From IMG/VR virus record IMGVR_UViG_3300044991_001407, positions 1 through 64,000 of that record: a stretch of DNA of 64,000 nucleotides. One strand, given 5' to 3'. Below the pieces are notes generated by a model. It was not told the DNA's origin. It saw only the letters and a list, made by a program, of their open reading frames with translations, and did not search any database. Position numbers and translations under genes: made by a program. Positions within the stretch are counted from its first letter, which is position 1, and each line of letters starts with the position of its first letter. This stretch comes from a virus. Positions 26,901 through 34,351 of this stretch are shown one piece after another.

Positions 26901-29047
26901 TCTCCTAAACCAGCAAAACCACCAGATGCTGATGTGAGTTTAGGGAATAGACCAGTAAGTGCTCTACCCAAAACACCCATTGATGCCTGAATCGTACCAA
27001 TACCAAGAACTATTGGACCAAGAACTGCCAGAAACGCAAGGAAGCCAAGAATCACTTTGGATATATTTTGTCTAGTAGCCTCGGACAGTGATTGCCATTT
27101 TTCATAAAACACCTGAATTTTGTCAGCCAAACTTTTCAATGTTGGACCAATCGTCTTCATCAAATCCGCAGCAAAAAGCTTAAAGGAGTTTTTAATTTTC
27201 TGAACAGCTACTTCAAGCGAACCGAGTGACTGCTCCAATTCCATATCAGCAACTTGTTGAGCATTTGATGCACCAGCAAGCTCAACGAGCATTGCACGAG
27301 CAGACTCTGTTTTTGCTGTACCGATAATATCAATTCCTTCATTTTGTTTCTTCTGAACGACAACATCGGCAACTGCCTTTCTTACTTCTTTAGCTGTTTT
27401 GATTTCAGCAGCAGATACTTTTCTAAAACCCTCAACCATCTGTCCAGATTGAGCAGTTGCAATTCTTGCAATAATTCCAATATCTTTAAAGTTATTTATC
27501 GTTACTGGAAGCGCTGTGCCATTTAATTGGTTAAATTTACTTAACGCACCCTCTGCGGTGCTTGCAAGAATTGCTTCTGATGTACCAGCACTTCTTGTAG
27601 CCCTGTTGAGTTCTTTATTGAATTGCGCCATCTGCTGAATGGCGATGTACATTCTTGGTCCTTGACGCTTCTCAAAGATTTCAGACATAAGTTTAAGAGC
27701 ACCCTCTGCTCCAGCAGAAGTTGACTGAACCTTGTCAAACACATCAACGATAGCCTGAAGACCAGTCAGACCAGTTTTTGTTGTTTGATTAAAAATATTT
27801 TGTGTGTCTGATGCAACTCCATATTGCTTAGCAAGACTTGCTAACAATTCTGTGTTTTGCTTAGTTGGACTAATTGCTCTTTGTAATGAAACTTTAATTG
27901 AGTTTGCAGAAGCACCAACATCAAGACCAGCAGCTTTCATAGGAGCAAGCAATGCTGCTGCTTCTGTCATTGACAAACCAAAACTCACTGCCATTGAACC
28001 TAGTTCTGGAAGTGACTCAGACAAATCTTTTAGAGTTAGCGCCGTGACATTTTCAATATTGTTAAACATATTGAGCTGTGTTTTAGCAGCACCAATAGCT
28101 CTTGCTTCACGCTCTCTTGCATCGGTTAACTTATCAAAAGCACCAGATGCCTCAAGGGCTCTAACTGAGTTGAAGTACAAAGCTTGAGACAGATCTTGTG
28201 CGCCAGCGGCATCCATGTTACCGAGTTTTTCAGTAACAAGTGTTAACTCCGTGAGTGCTACAATGTTTTCATTAGCGCTAATTCCCAATTCAGCAAAATC
28301 TGTTGCAAGACCAATTACAAGATCTTTTGATACACCAAATTTATTACTTAAACTAGTTAATCCCGATTCAAGAGCCTTGAATGAATTAACCATTTTGTTA
28401 ATAGCAGCCTGACGATCTGCACCACCAAGACCCTTGCCAAGCTTTTGATCAGCTTGTTCAGCTGTCATTGCAACGCCTTCAAGAACCTTTGTTAACCTTA
28501 CAAGAGCAGCATCAACTTTAATTAAACTTTGCAGACCAGTTCTGCCAAACAGCAATAGTGGTGCTGTAAGGTTAATCATCAAGCTTCTACCAACGAACTG
28601 GGCATCCTTACCCATCTTCTGGAGTTTCAGTGAGATGTTAGAAAGGTCTGATCCAAATGATCTAATTCTTAAACCACGAAGTGTTGTTGAAAACGCCTTG
28701 AGTTGATTTTGAGTAAAAGTTAGCTCTTTACCAAGTTTTGTTGTAGGACCACCAGCCTTTAATATTGCTAGGTTATAGTTCTGAATATTAGAACGGAGCC
28801 GCTTACTTTCTTCAGAAAGAGCAGCCTGGTTTGCCTTTAGTTCTTTTAAGCTATTAGCGTGTTGATTAACACCTTTGCTCGTGATGCCTAATGCTTTATT
28901 GACAGCTTTAGCATGGCTATCCAGTGCCCTCATTGGCACTGTTACACCCTTTAGGTTAAGAGCAAGATTTCGTACAGATGCGCTTAAATTAGCGACATCC
29001 TTAACACCCGTAGTATGTACGCTAATTATTAGATCTACATCAGACAT
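20927..29047 (-). CDS. Tape measure protein with metzincin-like protease domain
   Basis: A 2706-residue tape measure. The N-terminal 650 residues match phage TP901-type tape measures (LTAPLLLFGRTGLQSLIKVD, GLATDFAELGISANEN, PMKAAGLDVGASANSIKVSL). Hydrophobic segments lie near 655-690 and 1035-1065 and between 1110 and 1240. A long charged coiled coil covers about 1380-1560. A Gly/Ser linker is near 1770, then two LHGGEY motifs, and from about 2340 to 2580 a zinc-protease-like domain with HEMGHVFNLDH (H2527, E2528, H2531, H2537) and a Met-turn SIMSY at 2551-2555. The start has no Shine-Dalgarno; TATATT lies nine bases upstream. Confidence 0.93.
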   Translation of the reverse strand: MSDVDLIISVHTTGVKDVANLSASVRNLALNLKGVTVPMRALDSHAKAVNKALGITSKGVNQHANSLKELKANQAALSEESKRLRSNIQNYNLAILKAGGPTTKLGKELTFTQNQLKAFSTTLRGLRIRSFGSDLSNISLKLQKMGKDAQFVGRSLMINLTAPLLLFGRTGLQSLIKVDAALVRLTKVLEGVAMTAEQADQKLGKGLGGADRQAAINKMVNSFKALESGLTSLSNKFGVSKDLVIGLATDFAELGISANENIVALTELTLVTEKLGNMDAAGAQDLSQALYFNSVRALEASGAFDKLTDAREREARAIGAAKTQLNMFNNIENVTALTLKDLSESLPELGSMAVSFGLSMTEAAALLAPMKAAGLDVGASANSIKVSLQRAISPTKQNTELLASLAKQYGVASDTQNIFNQTTKTGLTGLQAIVDVFDKVQSTSAGAEGALKLMSEIFEKRQGPRMYIAIQQMAQFNKELNRATRSAGTSEAILASTAEGALSKFNQLNGTALPVTINNFKDIGIIARIATAQSGQMVEGFRKVSAAEIKTAKEVRKAVADVVVQKKQNEGIDIIGTAKTESARAMLVELAGASNAQQVADMELEQSLGSLEVAVQKIKNSFKLFAADLMKTIGPTLKSLADKIQVFYEKWQSLSEATRQNISKVILGFLAFLAVLGPIVLGIGTIQASMGVLGRALTGLFPKLTSASGGFAGLGEAAALANGKVKSLYSTIVQSSLAKKLVPDLGEAQATAQAAMSNFQAPRKTYDPALLSPSIKGKLTQKDQLKEFLSRNTGATKTDFFKSRTISNKIAAGRALTPAQYAYQLTNSAKVASVPNALAAGRANSAARLARAARQNLVADRDPFYQAKGIVTDKLGSRFFQGGNELLDDVGPTRPTRTRGVLSRLTGGRVSATRRLLGTAEDQANILAGGGMQGARLQTQLRAQRAVGGIKDFATTSKTANLGKGFVEALRPIKQFKAGVSGAKGAIAALEAQQATLGLAGPGAFRKLGVAIKGFVTNVKLADLAMKIFRMTMLATGIGAIVLGIGVAVMLVVKNFGMFKEKAAGPLRGLAFAFGVIKKALMEITRPIQDLFAQFGGGAKGTEGSVNGLVTIFRQFVKVVQMVAQAFKSLVENIIKPYLYAVVNIVMAVVSMFKGNWGDALKFLTAAFARVAEVLVSIWQAVMKVLIKVAGFIVKAVITIFAGLMKGLVKVIALGVKLMLTSLTAIPKAVAKGFSWLSKIPGMGWFSAISDGMNDTIDGMYGMVDAGADAASGAIDALADGAKGLVDGGVNLYGKAIDGIANTIKSGLKKGADLGVKESTHSLQNGKKKIVDTGEEIGEETGEAIANATGDGFEENDPSGKIGEKLKEGIKSAVQDLQNYIAGELKNAIDKYVDASTKALEKQRDAALKIYDVQIKTLGKLEKAEESLTKTKEFEANKRKMLDDKALSDEQFRRNYALAVYEGRTDDARMLQLEQVSQTKSFNQDLNSLESGRAKDLAKENLDALKDAINEAKDAAQKFFDESIVKFQESIETITKFPPVTIEDYKTQIGELYNITNQTATDNSAAFEKMFTNFATTINTKMPNDVVGAFSTNLDELVLVAKEKYGLGSDTSENTVIGVTIGMLADIGGVFGDKKQTVIDSFGLVTTGLKDNFAESATAIVKSVTDDFLTPFAEATTKFKDNWEKVYKQAIIDGNRAITDALRNDVSVNKELFEEMRGYIDATTLKWLGLKAAAEAAGEAQKDAAAGGGGGGSGTTGSTASGAGLNVGRADAFTSNNALRTVKGLAPLTYQQFTVGTGLSTAAIAAKPIKPAFIPNPSLKPTSRAKGGIIPTRTQNQNSGYPEGYIPAPTQEGVPALLHGGEYILNAKAVSRIGIGALNKMNNNLLPRFLKGGQVPKRSGAIAPKKGDGTLNGPYGTVVKPVVPGNINLNKLPVVKNNIKGEGGVSTVRSLSIGTDRGTMLLPTVVNGKIISDQQAIKFAINSGKNLGVYKDDATAEMAAQLIHMSEANRVGRANPSSTRGSADRIVIKPSVSGNRVVADRVPTVTNPSMNTPSADSIDRYFAATKRQMQMATPLGKARLEREEAGYVQPKYDWTNMTKFGMGGLTLAADLIATRFGGPIAGAVATGSTYNLTNRLGNYLASTGAAPGFKGDTSLKGSIMAGGLSLAGYGVAKLLGKAPGVAKNIFRKYLPTEETYNAGKAYQKEFIDWANTHAVPRAGAGWEDAQGLYLQTLKSKEYTSLARQVENYEIMPKRLNYVQRLMALSGLGEPTRKILEHIPFIKSPNKYAGSSNFDSKEYNLISDPRSDRADWTEVYSNDGKKIVLNNLSEMIAYHNHRATFVDGLPNTMRTAKKALKIAANTWGTALGINADVVQGPEFELGPSYARLEYITNQYSKKQNGFGIGVYPYSEDDGSEAHASVLSFPSNERYAVPRPRMTSELGVNWNGAGKLAEVTNSTAALLPGVFDSVFAKSAELVRRIPTPEILDWTKGDPLNSGESVDMSPFKYASLLVAKLTDPVGVVADTLIHEMGHVFNLDHPHSYDISGRVQNQSIMSYETPYANRSLLPGDIAGLKAMLSVRDYNAVNIPRFKTGGYVPGAPSMAIPAILHGGEYVVNADAVRNMGVRTMQSINQSKFRAPSGTPSYASGGGSTSVSTVNINVDTFVGEEEWFKSMMKSYNVNVLPKQQKAAGVETRTFTSYNGINQGL
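21308..22030 (-). other. Metzincin-like protease domain in the tape measure
   Basis: Encodes roughly residues 2340-2580. The zinc motif is H-E-x-x-H-x-x-N-x-x-H at 21469-21437, with asparagine where metzincins usually have glycine, and the Met-turn S-I-M-S-Y about 15 residues further on, as in matrixins and pappalysins. The stretch from 2340 has a possible active-site edge strand (YARLEYITN). Boundaries are approximate. Confidence 0.75.
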
Positions 29048-29095
29048 ATTTGTACCAATATAGATTATCCCATTTTATACAGTAAATAGCAATCA

Positions 29096-29727
29096 TTATT
29101 CCTGCGTGTAGCCTAATGGAATACCGAAGCTCATGACCTCAAACGGTCTCATCGGCTCATCTGGAACTTTATCTTCTGGCGAATACCAGTCTTCATCAAA
29201 GTCAACATCTGCTCCTTGGGAAAGAGCTAGGGCTTTGATTTCTTTACTATATTCATTTGAACAAGCTCGGTACAGAAGAAACATTTCGTGAAGAATCAAA
29301 GACTCCTCTAACTCTTCTAAACTTCTCCATGCACCGACCTGAACAAATATTTCTGACTCGTACTTCAGAAGGGGGATCTCATTCCATGATAGAGGCTGAC
29401 CGCCTCCACCTTCCCCGTTTATTGGTTTGGGTCGTTACCCATTGCGGCAGCCATTACTTCACCGAATGTTCTGAGGTCAAGAATATCCTCAAGAGCATCA
29501 CGGTCAGATGCCAACTCTGGATCTGCCTTACGCAAAGCAATAGAAGCTGCTGCGATCATCTTATCAATATCATCATCAGTCATACCCGCTTCGTTATCAG
29601 TCTTCATTTCGTTTGCAACCTTCATGAACTCACGGAGGTGCTTAATCGTCAAAGGCTTAACTACTCTCTTTTTTCCATCAGAAAATGTAATCTCAGTACC
29701 CTTGAACAAATCGTTATTTGTTGTCAT
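29096..29727 (-). CDS. Tail assembly chaperone, long form via -1 frameshift
   Basis: The short chaperone frame (29419-29727) passes into a second frame by a predicted -1 slip. The 0 frame reads GAC CCA AAC CAA TAA; the heptamer C-CCA-AAC at 29431-29425 is a canonical slippery site two codons before the stop. After slippage the frame continues PINGEGGGGQPLSW and stays open to the TAA at 29096, adding 109 residues for a total of about 210. This is the gpG/gpGT arrangement known from lambda and many siphoviruses; the long form contacts the tape measure during tail assembly. The extension has no start of its own with a ribosome site. Confidence 0.88.
29419..29727 (-). CDS. Tail assembly chaperone, short form
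   Basis: A 102-residue acidic helical protein (MTTNNDLFKGTEITFSDG start) ending AMGNDPNQ. Position between the major tail protein and the tape measure, size and the overlapping frameshift extension identify it as the G-type chaperone. An AAGGAG lies 12 bases before the ATG, rather far, and a weak TATAAC lies just before that. The terminator upstream isolates it from the major tail gene, so it may need its own promoter or readthrough. Confidence 0.87.
   Translation of the reverse strand: MTTNNDLFKGTEITFSDGKKRVVKPLTIKHLREFMKVANEMKTDNEAGMTDDDIDKMIAAASIALRKADPELASDRDALEDILDLRTFGEVMAAAMGNDPNQ
29425..29431 (-). promoter_or_regulatory. -1 programmed frameshift slippery heptamer
   Basis: C CCA AAC on the minus strand, of the X-XXY-YYZ form with X=C, Y=A and Z=C. 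It lies in frame 0 of the short chaperone, with a TAA one codon after it. I did not identify a clear downstream pseudoknot; a G-rich GGGGAAGGTGGAGGCGG stretch follows and could pair or stall. Confidence 0.85.
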
Positions 29728-29768
29728 GTTTAAATATTGCTCCTTGTTATAATCGTAGGGAATATAAG

Positions 29769-29815
29769 AAAAACTCCCAGGTTTCAGTATATCATACCGA
29801 TTCCCAGGAGTTTTT
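29769..29815 (-). terminator. Hairpin terminator after major tail protein gene
   Basis: The arms AAAAACTCC and GGAGTTTTT pair perfectly and extend by further G-T and G-C pairs to about 13 base pairs, with a loop of about 21. The ending T5 run makes it intrinsic on the minus strand, and the A5 run at the other side makes it bidirectional. It follows the 29841-30419 gene. Confidence 0.8.
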
Positions 29816-29840
29816 ACTTAGTACAAATTTTTGGTGTTAA

Positions 29841-30419
29841 TTATTGCTGATCAATAATCTTGCCGTATTCGTAGCCTGTATCACCAGTTACTGGCAAAAC
29901 ACGGAACGATACTTCAAACACGGTTGCTTCAGCTCTCTTCATTGAAATCATTGAAGTGGTCATTGACACTGCACGCTTAGTATTAAACTTGCGGGTCTTT
30001 GTTACCGATGCTGTTGAACCAGGGGCATTACCAGTTACCTGGAGTGCGTACTCAAATGGGTACACGCCCTGTGAACCAAACAACAATGTCTTTGTGTTTG
30101 CGCCATCATTATTTGCTTTGATTGACTCTCCACCAGTTACATTGTCATAGCTCCATGCTGTTGCAAGGTTGTTAAGAGTTCCTTCTGCGAGGGTTGTCTT
30201 AACCATTACTTTCACCTTTGACTGAATGACCTTTGCTGCGTCACCGTACTGGTCAATTTCAATGTCAACCATGTCTGGTTCCCACGAAATTTCAAGACCA
30301 CCTTGGGTTGCGCCCACATCTGTCAAGCTATCAAAATCTGAGTTTGTCATCGTGATGTTGGAAACACCAGTTTTTACTGTTGCTTCACCAACTACGATAT
30401 TGGAAGTTGTTACTGCCAT
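29841..30419 (-). CDS. Major tail protein
   Basis: A 192-residue beta-rich protein that begins MAVTTSNIVVGEATVKTGV. Features of tail tube proteins are the strand with ATQGGLEISWEPDMVDIEID and the following QSKVKVMVKTTLAEGTL, and the position immediately before the frameshifted chaperone and after head-tail genes. It has a GGAGG site before the start and is followed by a strong terminator, consistent with very high expression. Confidence 0.88.
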   Translation of the reverse strand: MAVTTSNIVVGEATVKTGVSNITMTNSDFDSLTDVGATQGGLEISWEPDMVDIEIDQYGDAAKVIQSKVKVMVKTTLAEGTLNNLATAWSYDNVTGGESIKANNDGANTKTLLFGSQGVYPFEYALQVTGNAPGSTASVTKTRKFNTKRAVSMTTSMISMKRAEATVFEVSFRVLPVTGDTGYEYGKIIDQQ

Positions 30420-30434
30420 TTTACTATCCTCCTG

Positions 30435-30629
30435 TTATTCAAGGACAAATATTTTCTTGCCCTTGCGATCTCGCCATTTAGAAATCTTAATGGCATGATC
30501 AGTTTTTATTTCATCAGAGCGGTTTCCGATCCCACGACCTTTCTGCCACTCAAAATCATAAACATCTTTTCCTAGTTTCACGGAAAACCCTGGGGTCTTG
30601 CCGATGTATGTAATTACATTATACTTCAT
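30435..30629 (-). CDS. Small hypothetical protein, 64 aa
   Basis: A 64-residue basic protein (MKYNVITYIGKTPGFSVKLG start) between tail terminator and major tail protein genes. The pattern FEWQKGRGIGNRSDE and a lysine-rich end suggest a small beta domain, possibly a head-tail or tail-tube accessory. No Shine-Dalgarno is visible; TATCAT lies eight bases before the ATG, so it may be leaderless. Confidence 0.65.
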   Translation of the reverse strand: MKYNVITYIGKTPGFSVKLGKDVYDFEWQKGRGIGNRSDEIKTDHAIKISKWRDRKGKKIFVLE

Positions 30630-30654
30630 ATACTTTTATGATACCACAAACTAT

Positions 30655-31065
30655 CTATAGACTTACTGAAAACAGGGAGAAATCAAGGTCCATTTGATAC
30701 CAACCTTCTTTCTCAATCGGTTCTGATACAGATGTTGAAACCAATTGAGAGCTTAATATACGAACATTTGAGCTAGACACAGTTCCTTGTATTTCATCAC
30801 CATGACCGAGTAATTCAATTAACCTTTCCCCAATTTTAAACATCCTATCAACATCAGAATCGTAAACTGAATAGCGAATAGCATCATATCTATTCCAATA
30901 TGCTTCAACTGATGGGATATAAGGGTTGTAGAAATAGACGACAAAAGGGGCTGTTTCTGTACCATAACCAATCACTGGAAAGAAGTTCATTGTTTTCCCA
31001 GCAATATTTGCCAAAGTTGTATCAGCTTTTAAAAATGTATTTACATCATAGACACTAATTGGCAT
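30655..31065 (-). CDS. Putative tail terminator protein
   Basis: A 136-residue protein starting MPISVYDVNTFLKADTTLAN. Size, a two-layer alpha/beta pattern, the motif RYSVYDSDVDRMFKIGERLIE (shown in part) and the position two genes before the major tail protein match tail terminator proteins of the gpU/gp17 class, which cap the tail tube before joining to the head. The final strand (MDLDFSLFSVSL) is typical. The call is mainly by order and size. Confidence 0.7.
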   Translation of the reverse strand: MPISVYDVNTFLKADTTLANIAGKTMNFFPVIGYGTETAPFVVYFYNPYIPSVEAYWNRYDAIRYSVYDSDVDRMFKIGERLIELLGHGDEIQGTVSSSNVRILSSQLVSTSVSEPIEKEGWYQMDLDFSLFSVSL

Positions 31066-31068
31066 AAA

Positions 31069-31605
31069 TTACCTCAGGATATCCTTTGTAGGAGCTTTAA
31101 TATTACCACCAGATGTAAAGCCCTGACCTGAAAAGGATCTTTTAATTTCAGCTTTGATAACCTTTGCAGCCGCTTCCTTTATCTTGTCTCTCTTAGATGC
31201 AATTGCTACCTGTCTAACTTCTTTATAAAATCTTGCATATCCCTGAGCAACAGAAGCTTGTCTAGTCTTCATGAGACCATCGCCAGCAGAGATCGTTCCC
31301 CCGCCCTTCCTGCCAGTCAACAAAATTGCTGATGCAATCTGGATGTTTCTACCATTCTTTCCAGTTTGTGATTTTGGATATGGTTTAATTTTTAATTTAA
31401 TACCACCAGCACCAAATGGTATTAGTTCATATTGAAGGTACTTAGCAGCCTTTGCGATTGGAGAAACAGCATCTTTTAACTTCATTTTAGCCATCATCAT
31501 AGCTTCTGCTTGAGCGTACTGAATTCTGTTTGGCAATGTATCATAATAAATCTGTGCAGCAATCAATTGCGTCATTGAACGACTATCCACCTGAACATTA
31601 AGCAT
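31069..31605 (-). CDS. Putative neck/tail-completion protein
   Basis: A 178-residue basic protein, helical at the N-terminus (PNRIQYAQAEAMMMAKMKL) with lysine-rich central and C-terminal parts. It occupies the place of the HK97 gp10-like gene that lies between the head-tail stopper and the tail terminator in many siphoviruses. It overlaps the stopper gene by eight bases. No motif specific enough to prove function. Confidence 0.65.
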   Translation of the reverse strand: MLNVQVDSRSMTQLIAAQIYYDTLPNRIQYAQAEAMMMAKMKLKDAVSPIAKAAKYLQYELIPFGAGGIKLKIKPYPKSQTGKNGRNIQIASAILLTGRKGGGTISAGDGLMKTRQASVAQGYARFYKEVRQVAIASKRDKIKEAAAKVIKAEIKRSFSGQGFTSGGNIKAPTKDILR

Positions 31606-31972
31606 TTTCTACCACCTTACGACATGTAAGAAGTATTTGACGCACCTTCCCGTTAAGACCAGTTTGTTTATGTATATTTACAATCTCAACTGGTCCAGCC
31701 TCAATGATATTCCCAAATCTATCTATAACATTTTGAATTCTGTTATTGTAAATAGCATAAGCCTGATCTTTATGAGAAATATAAAATTCAATTTCATCAA
31801 TGTTATCTATGTACGGATAAGTCCTTCTCTCTGACGACATTGATTGAAAGAAAGCCTTTATTGTTCCAGCCTTAGTGTATGTCATTGTTTTCTGACCAGC
31901 ATCATTCACAGAAGTGGTGCGTGTATAAACATCAATGCTATGCGGAAGTGGTAGAAATGTTCCTTGTGACAT
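31598..31972 (-). CDS. Putative head-tail stopper/joining protein
   Basis: A 124-residue beta-barrel-like protein. The IDVYTRTTSVNDAGQKTMTY start and the following FFQSMSSERRTYPYIDNIDE are typical of the SPP1 gp16 / HK97 gp9 family of head-tail joining proteins (R-x-x-x-x-x-D-x-x-G-x-x pattern then strands). The gene lies right after the connector. It closes the DNA exit channel in known relatives. Confidence 0.78.
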   Translation of the reverse strand: MSQGTFLPLPHSIDVYTRTTSVNDAGQKTMTYTKAGTIKAFFQSMSSERRTYPYIDNIDEIEFYISHKDQAYAIYNNRIQNVIDRFGNIIEAGPVEIVNIHKQTGLNGKVRQILLTCRKVVENA

Positions 31973-31974
31973 GA

Positions 31975-32907
31975 TTATACAATATAGTCCATAACGAAAA
32001 GTGTATAATCCATCAACAGGACATCTGCATCAATATTGCCAGTTGACTCGTAGAACGAAGAATCTCTTCTCATTTCGTACTCAATAGTATCCATATCCAC
32101 TCTTGCTATACCATGCCTTCTAAACTCAGAATCATCATTCATCATGTCAACCAACAAAAGATCTGCTGCTTGCTCAATATTGTTCGGAACAAACTGCCAT
32201 CCAAAATCACCCTCAATCCGATACACACTTTGAGGATTAAACTTATTAACAATTAAAAGAACATTTACGCTATCAAGAACTGATTTCCTGAACTGAACAT
32301 AATATGAGCTACCAAAACTATGAGGTTCTTTTATTTTTTCTATATGATTCATTGTTGCATCTGAGTAATCATGAAGAACTATCTCATCATTGGTTCCTGG
32401 ATCGGCTGTGACCTTTCTCAGAGTAGTTATTGGATTTGGAAGATGGATTGATTTCTTTCCAGAACCCATAACCTCAAGTTGTTTATTTGGATAGTACTCA
32501 AAAGACTGTCCACAGAAAGTGTTGATAATATTTCGCACCTTCTTTTCCATCTTCTCAAACTTGTCATACCAATCAGTTTCAAGCTCTGGGTGATCTTCAA
32601 AGAAGGTGTCAATGTCAATGTACGGCGTATAGACATTAAAGTATTGTGACTGTGTATATGATGTTGAACTTATCGTATATGTAAAATCAGCACGATATCT
32701 TCCCGCAGCATTTAGTATATAGATACCAGAAGCCGCTTGACCGTAAGTGATAGTGTAAACACCAGCACTTGATCTTGTTGCGTTTGTTGGACCAGAAACA
32801 AGTGAGCCAAACTCATGATACAAACTAACTGACACCACATTAGATGTAGGGTCGCTTGGAAGCGTTAGAGTTAGCGTTTTACTTGTTTCAATCTTTACAT
32901 CATCCAT
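31975..32907 (-). CDS. Head-tail connector protein with N-terminal Ig-like domain
   Basis: A 310-residue protein. Residues 1-95 form a beta-sandwich-like domain (TLTLTLPSDPTSNVVSVSL, ending YTQSQYFNVYTP). From about 96 there is a helical connector domain (YIDIDTFFEDHPELETDWYD, FCGQSFEYYPNKQLEV) as in gp15/gp6-type adaptor proteins. The fusion of a surface-type domain to an adaptor is less usual. The start is a leaderless-type ATG: TATAAT ends six bases before it and there is no Shine-Dalgarno. Confidence 0.77.
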   Translation of the reverse strand: MDDVKIETSKTLTLTLPSDPTSNVVSVSLYHEFGSLVSGPTNATRSSAGVYTITYGQAASGIYILNAAGRYRADFTYTISSTSYTQSQYFNVYTPYIDIDTFFEDHPELETDWYDKFEKMEKKVRNIINTFCGQSFEYYPNKQLEVMGSGKKSIHLPNPITTLRKVTADPGTNDEIVLHDYSDATMNHIEKIKEPHSFGSSYYVQFRKSVLDSVNVLLIVNKFNPQSVYRIEGDFGWQFVPNNIEQAADLLLVDMMNDDSEFRRHGIARVDMDTIEYEMRRDSSFYESTGNIDADVLLMDYTLFVMDYIV

Positions 32908-32919
32908 AGTTCAATTATA
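32908..32919 (-). promoter_or_regulatory. Leaderless promoter -10 box before connector gene
   Basis: TATAAT at 32919-32914 with a six-base spacer to the ATG at 32907. No -35 element is evident upstream. Same geometry as the boxes at 13917, 40070, 42781 and 57535. Confidence 0.55.
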
Positions 32920-32940
32920 ACAGAATAAGGGTTTTATACC

Positions 32941-33147
32941 CTAGAATGTTGACATTGCTACATCAACAGCTAAATCAGAAATATCAACTTTAAACAGACC
33001 TTTTATGTCAAAAGAAATAATTGCATTACTTGAGTCTTTGAAAAATAAAATACCGTCAGCATAATTAATAGCTAATTCACCATATTCTAAAGATGTTGGG
33101 GCAGCATTGGCTGTACCAGAATTTTTAATTTTTATTACATTAGCCAT
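32941..33147 (-). CDS. Small structural protein with Mtd-N-like start, 68 aa
   Basis: A 68-residue protein whose N-terminus (MANVIKIKNSGTANAAPTSL then ELAINYADGILFF) matches the N-terminus of the adjacent 396-residue fibre (MANTLRIKRRATGNAGAPAS then ELAFNEVDNILYY). It looks like a duplicated attachment domain of the major tropism determinant type without the rest of a fibre. A GAGGGG site precedes it. Confidence 0.72.
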   Translation of the reverse strand: MANVIKIKNSGTANAAPTSLEYGELAINYADGILFFKDSSNAIISFDIKGLFKVDISDLAVDVAMSTF

Positions 33148-33160
33148 TAGCCCCTCTTAA

Positions 33161-34351
33161 TTAGAATGTACCACCATCAATTGTAGCAGTGTTAGCGGCA
33201 AGTGCTGCGAGCTGAGCGCTGTAGGCTTGAACATTTGAACCAATTGCAAGACCTAATGCAGTTCTTGCATCAGAAGCATTTGCAGAGCCAGTACCACCGT
33301 AAGCAATTGCTACAGCAGTTCCTTGCCATACACCAGTCCCGATAGTTCCTACGGTTGTAAGACTTGAGGTAACAACACTTGAAGCCAAAGTTGTATTTGA
33401 AAGTACTGCTGAGCCCCCGATGTAGAATGACTTACCAGTAAGAATATTGAAGTGCTCAGAAGATGTCCAAGCATCGGTAGCATCTACCCAGTTCAATGTC
33501 TTATCTGTTGCACCAAGAATTGTGATACCAGCGCCATCGGCAGTTGTATCTGTTGGTGTTGCAACATTGGCAAGAACAATATTCTTATCCTCAACAACGA
33601 GTGTTGCTGTGTTAAGAGTTGTTGTATTACCATTAACAATCAAATCTCCAGAAACTGTGAGGTTATTACTGATCGTAACATTAGCTGGAAGGCTAAGTGT
33701 TACTGCACCAACACCAGAGTTTGATACTGCAATTTCATTAGCGGTTCCTGTCAAACCCGTTACAAGGTTTGTTGCTCTATCACTAACTTGTGAAGCAGTG
33801 ATTGAAATTGATGTAGATGCAGCATTGGTCAAACGACCCTGAGCATCAACTGTGAATGAGCCAACAGCAGATGCGTTACCATATGTAGCAGCTGTAACGG
33901 CGGTATTGTCAAGGTTAATGGTAATTGTATCGGTTGCCCCAGCAGTTGCTGTAAGACCTGTACCACCTGAAATTGTCAGGGTGTCACCAGATGTAATTGT
34001 CTGACTCGTACCACCATCGCCAGCAAGGGTGAATGTTGTTGTAGCATTAGATACGGCACTATCAACATAAAGCTTAGTAGCTGCGTGACCGTTTGCAGTT
34101 GGAGTTGCGACAATCGTTGCACCGCTAAATGTTTTGTTACCAGTGATTGTTTGCTCACTAGACAGGGTGATAAAAGCACCAAGACCAGCGATTGCTTCAA
34201 CAGTGGTTGCAGATCCACCTGCACCACCAGTTCCTTTACCGTAGTAAAGAATATTATCTACTTCGTTAAATGCTAATTCTGCATTTTCCAAACTTGCAGG
34301 TGCGCCAGCATTGCCAGTCGCCCTTCTTTTGATTCTCAGCGTATTCGCCAT
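33161..34351 (-). CDS. Fibre-like structural protein with repeat domain
   Basis: A 396-residue protein with a Mtd-N-like first 40 residues and a repetitive beta part rich in Thr/Ala/Gly. It carries VTISNNLTVSGDLIVNGNTT and NTATLVVEDKNIVLANV, a pair also found in the 49543-50886 fibre. This repeat is common in phage appendage proteins that project from the virion. The C-terminus (ALAANTATIDGGTF) is short and has no receptor-binding head. It shares a TAATG with the upstream 99-residue gene. Confidence 0.78.
   Translation of the reverse strand: MANTLRIKRRATGNAGAPASLENAELAFNEVDNILYYGKGTGGAGGSATTVEAIAGLGAFITLSSEQTITGNKTFSGATIVATPTANGHAATKLYVDSAVSNATTTFTLAGDGGTSQTITSGDTLTISGGTGLTATAGATDTITINLDNTAVTAATYGNASAVGSFTVDAQGRLTNAASTSISITASQVSDRATNLVTGLTGTANEIAVSNSGVGAVTLSLPANVTISNNLTVSGDLIVNGNTTTLNTATLVVEDKNIVLANVATPTDTTADGAGITILGATDKTLNWVDATDAWTSSEHFNILTGKSFYIGGSAVLSNTTLASSVVTSSLTTVGTIGTGVWQGTAVAIAYGGTGSANASDARTALGLAIGSNVQAYSAQLAALAANTATIDGGTF

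Noticed and set aside
29257-29733. Plus-strand 158-residue frame opposite the tail assembly chaperone.
   Set aside because: The minus-strand frames with the slippery site explain the region; the plus frame is Cys/His-rich by chance and has no context.
33447-33842. Plus-strand 131-residue frame opposite the fibre gene.
   Set aside because: The minus frame has the Mtd-N domain and repeats; the antisense frame mirrors Thr/Val codons.
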